A DNA stretch of 41,334 nucleotides, taken from NCBI GenBank assembly GCA_904419955.1, contig CAJFTO010000030.1, positions 2,501 through 43,834 of the forward strand. The letters run 5' to 3'. This DNA is from Candidatus Roslinia caecavium (lineage in GTDB: Bacteria; Bacillota; Clostridia; Monoglobales; Monoglobaceae). The notes under the pieces are model-generated. The model saw only the letters and a program-made list of their open reading frames with translations, did not search any database and was not told the DNA's origin. Below, piece by piece: positions 8,725-16,582 of the stretch (positions within the stretch are counted from its first letter, which is position 1; each line of letters opens with the position of its first letter). Both the position numbers and the translations under genes were made by a program.

Positions 8725-9594
8725 CTATTTCACACTCTCGGCGATCTTTATCAGTTCGTCCACGCTCAGTCCGTGTCCGCCGTTTATGCTGACGGATACG
8801 CCGTCCTCGGTCTCCCAATCTATGCAGTTTCCGTCCGTGATCGCGGCGGTCCTGCCGTTTATGGTCGTCTCCTCAACGGTTCCGTCGGTCGAATATGTAT
8901 AAGCGGTGGTATCGTCTATAAGCCGCTCCATTATGGTTATCTCGTCGCCGTCTTCGTTTTTATACTCTATATTTCTATACTTGCCGCTTATGCTCCCGTC
9001 TTCGTTCTCATAAGCGTAGCACCTACTCAGGCTGTAACCCTCGGGCAGGTATTCGGGCGTTTTTATATCGAACTCCGCCTCCGCCTGAGCCTCGTCTATA
9101 GTCGCATAGTTTTTCTTAAACGCTTCGGCGTCGCCGTCGTCCGTGACCGAGTATACCTCGACGCTTCCGCCCAGCGCCTCTCCGTACATGGAAACTAAAT
9201 TAACGTCGTTTATTCTCTCGCCGTTCTCGTCATAAATATTGCCTATATCTTCATTATACAGATACTCGAGCGCGTTCCCGTTCTCGTCGAATATCTTTCC
9301 TTTCAGCTCGTCCGGCAGCTCGATCGGCGCGGTCGCGTCAGTCTGAATAAACTGGTTATGCCCGGTAGAGAGCGTCTTGATGATGTTGTCTAAGTACCCG
9401 GACGCGAACGCCGTTCCCGCGACCGCTACTATTGCGACGCAAGCCGCGAGAGAATATACTACCTTCAGCTTTCTTCTTTTATTTACCGCATTTTTTCTCA
9501 TACGCCTTATCTCCTCCTCGGATATCGATCCTTTTTCATATACGCTAAAATCCATTTTAACGTCGTTTAAATAATCAAATTCATTTTTCGCCAT
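8725..9594 (-). CDS. Probable membrane anti-sigma factor (DUF4367-like)
   Basis: 289 residues. A charged cytoplasmic N-terminus of about 45 residues (starting MAKNEFDYLNDVKMDF) precedes one TM helix (about 46-66) and an extracellular part rich in Asp, Glu and Tyr. Its C-terminal half has the signature of DUF4367-type domains (KTPEYLPEGYSLSR, then a WETEDG strand near the end). Such proteins typically pair with ECF-like sigma factors in Clostridia and hold them at the membrane. The gene overlaps the 3' end of the sigma gene by 14 bp, which suggests translational coupling. The anti-sigma role is inferred from neighbourhood and topology, and the signal sensed is unknown. Confidence 0.75.
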   Translation of the reverse strand: MAKNEFDYLNDVKMDFSVYEKGSISEEEIRRMRKNAVNKRRKLKVVYSLAACVAIVAVAGTAFASGYLDNIIKTLSTGHNQFIQTDATAPIELPDELKGKIFDENGNALEYLYNEDIGNIYDENGERINDVNLVSMYGEALGGSVEVYSVTDDGDAEAFKKNYATIDEAQAEAEFDIKTPEYLPEGYSLSRCYAYENEDGSISGKYRNIEYKNEDGDEITIMERLIDDTTAYTYSTDGTVEETTINGRTAAITDGNCIDWETEDGVSVSINGGHGLSVDELIKIAESVK

Positions 9595-10144
9595 GGCAAC
9601 CGCTCCATTTCCCGCCGTAGATCCGGCGCAGCTTTCTCCTGCCTCTCGACAGCCTGTTATACACCCAAGACGGCTTTTTATCCGCCGCCTCGGATATGTC
9701 CTCTATCGACTGATCCATTATGTATCGCCTTATAAAAAGTTCTCTGTCCTCCTCGCTCAGTCCAGATAGAAGCGACATCGTCTCTTCCTCTATCTCTCTT
9801 CTGAGGATATCGGCGTCGATCTCTTTTTCGTCCGCTATGTTCTCGTCAAGTTCTCCCGCCGTAAGGTCTCTGTAAAACTTCCGTTTATAATTCAGAGCGC
9901 GGTATTTCGCGACCGCGCCGAGCCAGTTCTTCAGAGCGTTCTTCTCGGCGTCGAACCTGTTAATATTCCGCCAGACCGAAAAAAGTATATCGTTTACGCA
10001 GTCCTCGTTAAGAGCCGGCATAGCCTTAAGATGATACCGGACGATAGCCTTTATAAGGCCGCCGTATCGCCGTATAAGCTCCTCGAACGCATCCTCGTCT
10101 CTGCGGGCGATCCTGCGCGCAAGTTCGGCGTCGTTTATGTCCAT
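9581..10144 (-). CDS. ECF-type RNA polymerase sigma factor
   Basis: 187 residues. Region 2 spans about residues 8-80 (DAFEELIRRYGGLIKAIV, DCVNDILFSVWRNINRFD, NWLGAVAKYRALNYKRK, covering -10 recognition), and region 4 spans about residues 125-180 (LSGLSEEDRELFIRRYIMDQSIEDISEAADKKPSWVYNRLSRGRRKLR, given here in part, a helix-turn-helix for the -35 element). Both regions are complete. The GGAGGGGATC SD is strong. It is cotranscribed with, and overlaps, the membrane protein at 8725-9594, its likely anti-sigma. Target genes cannot be deduced here. Confidence 0.88.
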   Translation of the reverse strand: MDINDAELARRIARRDEDAFEELIRRYGGLIKAIVRYHLKAMPALNEDCVNDILFSVWRNINRFDAEKNALKNWLGAVAKYRALNYKRKFYRDLTAGELDENIADEKEIDADILRREIEEETMSLLSGLSEEDRELFIRRYIMDQSIEDISEAADKKPSWVYNRLSRGRRKLRRIYGGKWSGCHGEK

Positions 10145-10237
10145 GAAACGATCCCCTCCTTTTTTTGCTTTTGAAGCGCTTCTAATATATATTACACGCC
10201 AAGGACTCGTTTTCTATCAATTTTTCTGTTTTTTATT

Positions 10238-10266
10238 ATTTAAGCGCCAAAGCGTCCTCGAGTCAA
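10238..10266 (-). promoter_or_regulatory. Possible promoter of the sigma/anti-sigma operon
   Basis: Minus strand: TTGACT, 17 bp, TTAAAT. The -35 is good and the -10 matches four of six bases. It lies about 95 bp upstream of the sigma start codon. Confidence 0.4.
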
Positions 10267-10336
10267 TACCGATTACCTTGTAAATTTTTACCGCGACTTT
10301 ATATATTTACATATAATCCGAGCCGTATATAATAAT

Positions 10337-10365
10337 GAATATTCCCCTCCTTGTACGCATACAAT
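10337..10365 (+). promoter_or_regulatory. Sigma-E (sporulation mother cell) promoter of sipL
   Basis: GAATATT (10337-10343), 14 bp, CATACAAT (10358-10365). This matches the published sigma-E consensus (KMATATT, 13-15 bp, CATACA-T) at essentially every position. It lies 80 bp upstream of the sipL ATG. Confidence 0.75.
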
Positions 10366-10444
10366 TTAATGCATATACATTTAAACGAATCTGGATTTAA
10401 CGCAGAAATAAATAAAATTTTCACATAAAGAGAGGTAATAAATA

Positions 10445-12004
10445 ATGTCAACCGTATTGGAACTTAAAAAGCAGACCCTCGATCTAAACCGCGTCGCGGC
10501 GTCGAAGTTTTCGCAGACGATGGTAAAAAACACGATGATCGTTCCGGATAACAAGCCTGATATCGGACGCGTTATGGAGCTGTCCGGAAATATAAACGTG
10601 ACCGACGTACAGATCCAAAACGACAAGGTCCATATCCAGGGAATATTGAGCGTCTACATAGTTTACGCCCCGGACGGAGAAAGCAAAACGACGGCGGCCG
10701 GGATAAGCTACAGCCAGGAATTCGGGCATACCGTCGATATGCCAAAGATTACGCCCGACATGGACGTATCCGTAGACTCCGACATATCTTCGCTCGACTA
10801 CTCGCTCATCAATTCGAGAAAAATAGACGCGCGCTGCACGCTCGACTTAAGCGTAAAAGTCTCCGAACGCGCTTCTATGGAAATCGCCACGGACGCGGCG
10901 GATAATTCTACGATACAAATAAAGAAAAAACGCATCCGCGTCTGCAGCTCCGTCCCCTGCGAACGAGGCGACATCATCGTCCGCGAGCAGTTCGAACTTC
11001 CCGCCGGAAAACCCTCCGCCAAAGAATTGCTCCTGACCGACGTAATACCCGAAAACGTCAAAGCGACGACGACGAACGGCTTCGTCAATATATCAGGCCA
11101 GCTCAAAATATGCGCTCTCTATAACCCCGAGGGCGAAAACGCGGCTCCCGGCTTTGTCGAACACATAGCCCAATTCAACGAACAGCTTGCGGCTCAGAAC
11201 GCGGTGGACGATATGGAATGCGAATACGACTGCAAAGTGGGCAACGTCTACTGCGAACTGCGCGAAAACGCGGACGGTGAAAACCGAGTCGTAGGCGTGG
11301 AGATCCTCTTATGTCCCAACCTAAAGCTAAACAGAATAGCCGAGATCTCCGCTATCGAGGACGCGTATTCGACAGCGGGCGAGCTTAAGATAAAAAAACA
11401 GCCGTTTAATATTGAACATCTGCTCGACAACGCGACCGCCCAGATAAGCCATACCGCCACGGCCGGACATAACCCGGCGTCGCCCGGGATATCCCAGATC
11501 GTAAACGCCTCCGCGACCGCCTCGATCGACAACATAGAAGCCCGAGACGGAAGACTGGTGGCGAAGGGAACGGTAAAGTCGCATATAATTTATCTGACCG
11601 ACTCTCCCAACGTTCCCATAGCGAGTATGAACTCGACTTCCACGTTCGAGCATCCGTTGGATATAAAAAATATCGACTCAAACACGGCCTGCGACGCCAG
11701 AGTTTTCGTAAACCATACAGGTTACATAATAACCGGCGTAAACGACGTGGAGCTTCGCTTCGTGATAGGCATAAACGTAAAGGCCGTCTCGACCTCCAAT
11801 ATCGAGCTGGTAACCGAGCTGGAGCTGCAAAACGAGTCCGCGCCCAAGGACTGCGCGAGCTATATAATCTACTTCGTTCAGGAGGGCGACACGCTCTGGG
11901 ATATAGCTAAAAGGTACGGCGCCACGGTCAAAAATATAATGAAAGAAAACGATCTGCGCGACGACAAGCTCTCGATCGGCGACCAAATAAAAATATGCGT
12001 CTGA
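10445..12004 (+). CDS. sipL: SipL-like spore coat morphogenesis protein (SPOCS/DUF3794 plus LysM)
   Basis: 519 residues. The family protein SipL (SpoIVA-interacting protein L, known from Clostridioides difficile) helps anchor the coat around the forespore. Visible are repeated DUF3794/SPOCS units (about residues 30-150, 170-290 and 310-450; e.g. VPDNKPDIGRVMELSGNINV and EHLLDNATAQISHTATAG) and a C-terminal LysM domain (about 473-519, IYFVQEGDTLWDIAKRYG, IKENDLRDDKLSIGDQI-type pattern). In C. difficile the LysM part binds SpoIVA. There is no signal peptide, as expected for a mother-cell cytosolic protein. A sigma-E promoter lies directly upstream. Base composition is somewhat C-rich on the coding strand in its middle. 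Good SD (AGAGAGGT). Confidence 0.9.
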   Translation: MSTVLELKKQTLDLNRVAASKFSQTMVKNTMIVPDNKPDIGRVMELSGNINVTDVQIQNDKVHIQGILSVYIVYAPDGESKTTAAGISYSQEFGHTVDMPKITPDMDVSVDSDISSLDYSLINSRKIDARCTLDLSVKVSERASMEIATDAADNSTIQIKKKRIRVCSSVPCERGDIIVREQFELPAGKPSAKELLLTDVIPENVKATTTNGFVNISGQLKICALYNPEGENAAPGFVEHIAQFNEQLAAQNAVDDMECEYDCKVGNVYCELRENADGENRVVGVEILLCPNLKLNRIAEISAIEDAYSTAGELKIKKQPFNIEHLLDNATAQISHTATAGHNPASPGISQIVNASATASIDNIEARDGRLVAKGTVKSHIIYLTDSPNVPIASMNSTSTFEHPLDIKNIDSNTACDARVFVNHTGYIITGVNDVELRFVIGINVKAVSTSNIELVTELELQNESAPKDCASYIIYFVQEGDTLWDIAKRYGATVKNIMKENDLRDDKLSIGDQIKICV

Positions 12005-12608
12005 GATAAATTTCTTATACCAATATTGAGCCGTTATAATAATTAGGTCAAAACCAAACCGCAATATCCGATATATTTTATATTTGGACGCGGCGCTCGT
12101 CCACTTAATCCACATAACGCACAGCCGTTTCGATTATCAACACGCGGTCCTGTATAGCAATGTGGATAAAGTCCTAACTCCGCACATACGCGCATGTTAT
12201 AACTGTGGAAAACTTTGTGGAGTATGTGGATTGTGTTGTTTTTGAAACATTCGCGTCACATTTCCGTAACATTTGCCGCCATTATATAACAACAATATGC
12301 AATAAGTATAAATTATATCCAAAATCAAACACTGAGCGCTCAGAGCGCGCTTGATAAGACCTCATAACGTAAAAACCATACCTCCAACAAATTTTACTGC
12401 GCGACGCGGCGGGGCGGGGCTCTTCCCTTCGCTCCGCCAAATCCGTATACCGACGCTCGCCGTTTGCAGCTCGGGAGAGTCGGATCGTCGCGCCGAACGC
12501 TTACCGATATTCAAAACCTCCTCGCGCCGAAGCGCTTAAAGCAGGCCCGCGTTTTCGCCTCGGCTGTAATAAAACCGTTTTCCGCTGTGAATTTAGAGCT
12601 TCTCCCGC
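12005..12608. other. Gene-free region with a DnaA-box cluster
   Basis: No supported gene in about 600 bp. Five to six DnaA-box-like 9-mers lie at 12106-12233. An AT-rich run (ATTATATAACAACAATATG) lies near 12281. The GC-rich stretch at 12395-12560 has no clear gene or hairpin. The promoter of the next gene starts at 12609. Confidence 0.6.
12106..12233. other. DnaA-box-like cluster (possible origin or DnaA-binding site)
   Basis: Against TTATCCACA: TAATCCACA 12106-12114 (8/9), TTATCAACA 12134-12142 (8/9), TGTGGATAA 12161-12169 (perfect, minus orientation), TGTGGAAAA 12204-12212 (8/9), TGTGGAGTA 12216-12224 (7/9) and TGTGGATTG 12225-12233 (7/9). Density and flavour resemble Firmicute oriC segments, but no dnaA or dnaN is in view. 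Confidence 0.55.
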
Positions 12609-12637
12609 TTGACGAATTTTGCTTTTTCCTATATAAT
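12609..12637 (+). promoter_or_regulatory. Promoter of the membrane protein gene at 12690
   Basis: TTGACG, 17 bp, TATAAT. The expected start at about 12644 is downstream of an earlier in-frame ATG (12609), which supports translation from 12690. Confidence 0.75.
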
Positions 12638-12689
12638 GATGAACAGAAATATAATGAGTTTTATTTGCAAAATTAAGGAGAGATGCTTA

Positions 12690-13742
12690 ATGAAAATAAG
12701 ACAGCTCCCGTTTACCATATTCAACAAAATGGGTTTCAGGCTTATCGCTGTTATATCGTATATAGCGCTGTTCGTATTTCATCGGATCAGGGTATTAAGG
12801 CTGACCGAGCTGGAACTGCTGGACGCGACCGACGTTTTCAGCGTTTCGGATATCTGTTTCGGCGGCTTGGACAAGTTCTATGATTATTTCGCGGTCCCGC
12901 TCCCCGATTTCACGCTCTACCTGCAGATCGCGGCGGCGGCCATGCTCGTTCTCGGTCTGGCGGCGCTGATACTTTCGCTTTTTTCGTATCGCCGCGTCCA
13001 GCTTATAAACGTATTCGTATCGTTTCTAAGTTTTCTGGTCAGTCTTGTATTCGGGATACTGCTGTGCGTATACGCGGGCGAGCAAAACTCTGTCGCCGAG
13101 CGCGATAAGATAATGGAATATTCCGTATACTTCACGGCGTTTCTGCCGGCGCTGTTTTCACTGATAGGCTTTATCTTTACATACGCGTTTGTGAAAATGC
13201 CCAAGTACGTATTTGCGGAGGGCAGATTCTTTAAAGCGATAGTCTGCGCCTTCAGTCCTTTCAACTTTACGGCCACATTTAAGAAGACCGACCCGACCGA
13301 GGACAAGTTCCGGGCTACGACTCCGCTCAAGAGAAGAAAATACCAATCGTTCAGCGAACCTAAATCGATCAAAAACAGCGGAACGAGAAAAACGAGGAAG
13401 CCCGCCGCGCCAAAAACAAAGGGCGGCTTAAAATCCAAGAACGGCGAGGACGATAAGCGCCCCACGGCTCAAAACGCAAAGCCAAGCGCGCTCGAACTGG
13501 CTCTCGCGAAACGCGCGCACGCCGAGGAAATAGCCAACTCCCGAGTCGAGGCGAGCAACAGAGCTCTGTTTAAGAAAGAGCCGAGGAAACCGAAAGGCGG
13601 CGTAGGCTCGAAGAACCAAAAAACGTCGGCTTCTGCAGTCTCAAGCAGAGCGAAGGAGAAAAAACAGACCGCGCTCGAGCTGGCTAAGGCCAGAGCCGCG
13701 CACGCGGAGAAGATAGCGAAATCGAAGACCGAAGAATCGTGA
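12690..13742 (+). CDS. Unknown membrane protein with basic tail carrying a duplicated motif
   Basis: 350 residues; I do not recognise the family. Four hydrophobic helices are visible (about residues 16-33, 72-95, 100-122 and 139-162), followed by a long cytosolic-looking tail (about 185-350) rich in Lys, Ala, Arg and Ser. The tail contains the same motif twice: ALELALAKRAHAEEIANS (from residue 267) and ALELAKARAAHAEKIAKS (from residue 328). The tail is likely disordered apart from these helical motifs and might bind nucleic acid or a partner protein; this is only a guess. The start was chosen for the SD AAGGAGAG at 12675-12682 and because the promoter lies at 12609-12637. A strong terminator follows, so it is a single-gene unit. 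Confidence 0.75.
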   Translation: MKIRQLPFTIFNKMGFRLIAVISYIALFVFHRIRVLRLTELELLDATDVFSVSDICFGGLDKFYDYFAVPLPDFTLYLQIAAAAMLVLGLAALILSLFSYRRVQLINVFVSFLSFLVSLVFGILLCVYAGEQNSVAERDKIMEYSVYFTAFLPALFSLIGFIFTYAFVKMPKYVFAEGRFFKAIVCAFSPFNFTATFKKTDPTEDKFRATTPLKRRKYQSFSEPKSIKNSGTRKTRKPAAPKTKGGLKSKNGEDDKRPTAQNAKPSALELALAKRAHAEEIANSRVEASNRALFKKEPRKPKGGVGSKNQKTSASAVSSRAKEKKQTALELAKARAAHAEKIAKSKTEES

Positions 13743-13745
13743 TAT

Positions 13746-13775
13746 ACGCGCCGCCGAACGCGGCGCGTTTTTATT
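13746..13775 (+). terminator. Rho-independent terminator
   Basis: ACGCGCCGC (13746-13754), loop CGAAC, GCGGCGCGT (13760-13768), then TTTTATTATT. Strong stem with a U-tract just after the gene ending at 13742. Confidence 0.85.
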
Positions 13776-13868
13776 ATCCGCCCGCGTTTTACGCGTATCT
13801 TAAAATTTTAAACTTTTGTTAACATTCGGTTGTTTCGCCGGCTATTTACTTTATTTTTGATTTACTTG

Positions 13869-13877
13869 TGTTATAAT
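13869..13877 (+). promoter_or_regulatory. Extended -10 promoter of the M20 peptidase gene
   Basis: TGTTATAAT is an extended -10 (TG, one base, TATAAT). No good -35 is spaced correctly. The predicted start at about 13884 coincides with the 5' edge of the folded leader. Confidence 0.5.
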
Positions 13878-13883
13878 AAAGAT

Positions 13884-14038
13884 ATACGCCCGGCGCGGAC
13901 GACCGCGTTTTATTTAGGCGCGCGGCGAAGACCCGAATATCGGCTTTAAATTTAAAAGTTCCGTATTCGGGATAACGATCCGGGCGAAACAGTTAATATC
14001 AGCCGAAATTAGAATTTAAATATGCGGAGGTATATATT
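13884..14038 (+). promoter_or_regulatory. Structured leader (predicted three-way junction) before the M20 peptidase
   Basis: P1: CGCCCGG (13887-13893) with CCGGGCG (13980-13986). P2: CGCGG (13894-13898), loop ACGA, CCGCG (13903-13907). P3: CCCGAATA (13932-13939) with TATTCGGG (13964-13971), continued by CGG/CCG (13941-13943/13961-13963) across a bulged T. P1 begins about three bases after the predicted transcription start. No known riboswitch motif recognised. Confidence 0.5.
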
Positions 14039-15673
14039 ATGAATAAAAATAAATCGAATCGATCGAATCCCGCGCGTTCCAATAAAAAATCAAAGCTCGG
14101 GGGAGCGCTTTTAAAATACGGGATAGCCGCGGGTATCGCGGGAACGGCGGCCTTCGCCGCGGGAAAGTATATAAACGGACTGCTGAAGGCAAAGCCTCAG
14201 TCTCAGCCGCATCCGGCTCCGGTCAGTTCGGGCGACGGCGTCCTTGAAGCGGTTATCGGCGAGTTTTTAAAGCTCACGAAGATACCGAGAAAGTCGGGGC
14301 ATGAGGATAAGATAGCCGAATATCTTCTGAGCTGGGCGGAGCGCCGGGAGCTGAAACATATCAAGGACGAATACGGAAACGTGATCATAGAAAAGGACGC
14401 GTCCGCCGGATACGAAAAGGCCCCGGTCGTGATACTTCAGGCGCATATGGACATGGTATGCCTCTCGGACGGCGAGGACGAATACGATCCGCTGAGCGAT
14501 CCTATAAAACCGATAAAGACGGGCGAGACGATAACCGCGCACGGGACTACGCTCGGCGCGGACGACGGCATAGGGATAGCCGAGATACTATATATCCTAA
14601 ACAGCGGTCTTATCAAGCACGGACCCATCCGCGCGATATTCACCGTATCCGAGGAGACCGATATGTACGGAGCCGCAAATATAGACGAGAAATATTTGGA
14701 CGCCGACTATATGATAAATATCGACAACGAGGACGAGGGGCAGATATGCAACTCCTGCTCGAACAACGCCGTCTACTCGATAACAAAGGATATAGAGAGA
14801 GTCGAGCCGTCGGGCGACGCGGCGTACGAGGTAAAGCTCTGCGGTCTGAGGGGCGGTCATTCGGGAATGGACATAAACTCCGGGGCGATGAACGCGGTCT
14901 CCTCGCTCGCCTACGTCCTATCCTGCGCAAAACAGGCGGGGATAGACTTAGAATTCTCCTCTCTCGAGGGCGGAACTGCGACCAACGCGATACCCGCGTC
15001 CGCATCCGCCGTGGTAGTAATAAACGAGGAGCGAAGCGAGAGGTTTACGGCGATACTGAAGGGTATGCTTCGCAGTCTGTCGGACGCGTACTGCTACACG
15101 GAGCCTAACTTTGATCTGAGCTGTCAAAAACTCGACTATGTGCCGACGCCGGTAGTGTCCGCGGATGATTCCGCGAAGCTGATAGATCTTTTGACCTCTC
15201 TGCCAAACGGAGTAAACACCATGAGCCCGGCGGCGGAGAATCTCGTCGAAAGCTCGGCCAACATCGGGATAATACGGATAGAGCCGGATATGATAAATAT
15301 CGGGGCGTCCACCAGAAGTTCGGTCGATACTTTCTCGGAGGTCCTGGATATGAGGATAAAGACCGCCGCGAGGCTGACCGGCTTCGACTTGGAGATATTG
15401 TCCTCAAGCCCGTCCTGGCCGCTTAATCCATACGGCAAGCTCGCGGAGCTGTATAAGCGCTGCTATAACGCGTCGAGCGGACGGACGGCCGAAACCGCGC
15501 CGATACACGCCTCGGTCGAGTGCTGTTACTTCTGCAAGAAGAACCCGGATCTCGATATAATCTCAGTGGGACCCACGATAACCGGAGCGCACAGCGTCGG
15601 CGAGACTCTATACCTCGAATCGGTGAAGAATAATATCAAAGCGGTGATCTTGACTCTGGAAAAACTGAAATAA
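14039..15673 (+). CDS. M20 family dipeptidase (PepD/Xaa-His type) with N-terminal membrane anchor
   Basis: 544 residues. PepD-type M20C enzymes are zinc dipeptidases cleaving aminoacyl-histidine and other dipeptides. Core motifs: QAHMDMVC (metal His/Asp), TLGADDGIGIA (bridging Asp), SEETDMYGA (catalytic Glu pair), GLRGGHSGMDI, and a C-terminal metal site in DLDIISVGPTITGAHSVGETL. It differs from usual PepD by an extra 60-65 N-terminal residues: a basic segment, a Gly/Ala-rich hydrophobic helix (about 21-42) and a Pro/Gln linker, suggesting membrane tethering with the catalytic domain probably on the outer face. The segment before the last metal site reads ECCYFCKK, where the family commonly has ECGLF. 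SD GGAGG precedes the ATG. Confidence 0.85.
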   Translation: MNKNKSNRSNPARSNKKSKLGGALLKYGIAAGIAGTAAFAAGKYINGLLKAKPQSQPHPAPVSSGDGVLEAVIGEFLKLTKIPRKSGHEDKIAEYLLSWAERRELKHIKDEYGNVIIEKDASAGYEKAPVVILQAHMDMVCLSDGEDEYDPLSDPIKPIKTGETITAHGTTLGADDGIGIAEILYILNSGLIKHGPIRAIFTVSEETDMYGAANIDEKYLDADYMINIDNEDEGQICNSCSNNAVYSITKDIERVEPSGDAAYEVKLCGLRGGHSGMDINSGAMNAVSSLAYVLSCAKQAGIDLEFSSLEGGTATNAIPASASAVVVINEERSERFTAILKGMLRSLSDAYCYTEPNFDLSCQKLDYVPTPVVSADDSAKLIDLLTSLPNGVNTMSPAAENLVESSANIGIIRIEPDMINIGASTRSSVDTFSEVLDMRIKTAARLTGFDLEILSSSPSWPLNPYGKLAELYKRCYNASSGRTAETAPIHASVECCYFCKKNPDLDIISVGPTITGAHSVGETLYLESVKNNIKAVILTLEKLK

Positions 15674-15733
15674 AGCTGAATATACAAACTGAGGGACGGC
15701 CGCAGATCGGTCGCCCCCGTAATTTTGCGTTTT

Positions 15734-16489
15734 TTACTCGATAACAAGCTCGACCGGACAATGGTCCGAGCCCATGATCTCCTGATGGATCGCGGCGGAC
15801 TTGAGCCTCGGCTCGAGCGAACGGGATACGATAAAATAGTCTATACGCCATCCCGCGTTCTTCTCCCGCGCCTTGAACCTGTACGACCACCAGGAATACT
15901 CGCCCTCCGCTTCGGGATAGAAGTATCTGAACGTATCGATAAACCCGCCGCCCAGCAGCAGGGTCATCTGTTCTCTCTCCTCGTCGGTGAACCCGGCGTT
16001 TTTTCTGTTCGTCTTGGGATTCTTAAGGTCTATCTCCTCGTGCGCAACGTTGAGGTCGCCGCAGAGTATCACCGGCTTTTTCTTATCGAGTTCTATTAGG
16101 TATTCCCTGAAATCTTCCTCCCATCTTACTCTGTAATCCAGACGCTTCAGCTCGTTCTGGGAATTCGGAGTATAGCAGGTAATGAAATAATAGTCCTCGA
16201 ACTCGGCGGTTATCACCCTGCCCTCGTGGTTGTGCTCGTCCGCCCCAAATCCGTAGGTCACGGTCAGCGGCTCCCGCTTGGTAAAAAGCGCCACGCCCGA
16301 GTAACCCTTTTTATCGGCGTAGTTCCAATACGCATGGTAGCCCGGCGCGTCGATGTCTATCTGACCCTCCTGGAGCTTGGTCTCCTGGACGCAGAATATA
16401 TCCGCGTCCGCCTCTTTGAAATAATCCATAAATCCCTTTTGCACGCAGGCTCTGAGCCCGTTAACGTTCCATGATATAAATTTTGCCAT
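15734..16489 (-). CDS. xth: Exodeoxyribonuclease III (AP endonuclease)
   Basis: 251 residues, the normal length. It cleaves at abasic sites and removes 3' blocks in base excision repair. Motifs of the endonuclease/exonuclease/phosphatase fold are intact: SWNVNGLRA (Asn), VQETKLQ (metal Glu), CYTPNSQ, GDLNVAHEEIDL (Asp/Asn), WRIDYFIVS and GSDHCPVELVI (catalytic Asp/His). The start ATG 16489 matches the family N-terminus (MAKFISWNVNG), but no SD lies within about 15 bp; AAAGGAAAGG is too far upstream. It lies downstream of tatD in the same orientation, 93 bp away, so a shared DNA-maintenance transcript is plausible. Confidence 0.94.
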   Translation of the reverse strand: MAKFISWNVNGLRACVQKGFMDYFKEADADIFCVQETKLQEGQIDIDAPGYHAYWNYADKKGYSGVALFTKREPLTVTYGFGADEHNHEGRVITAEFEDYYFITCYTPNSQNELKRLDYRVRWEEDFREYLIELDKKKPVILCGDLNVAHEEIDLKNPKTNRKNAGFTDEEREQMTLLLGGGFIDTFRYFYPEAEGEYSWWSYRFKAREKNAGWRIDYFIVSRSLEPRLKSAAIHQEIMGSDHCPVELVIE

Positions 16490-16582
16490 AACACAAATAC
16501 CGGCGGCGATCGATCCGCCTTTCCTTTCTGAATATTACATCTTACTACTTAATCTTAGACTTATCCGCCTTCCGTCTAAACC

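Noticed and set aside
8607..8792. 61-codon frame after the diguanylate cyclase
   Set aside because: Overlaps the terminator and runs into the anti-sigma gene on the other strand; no SD.
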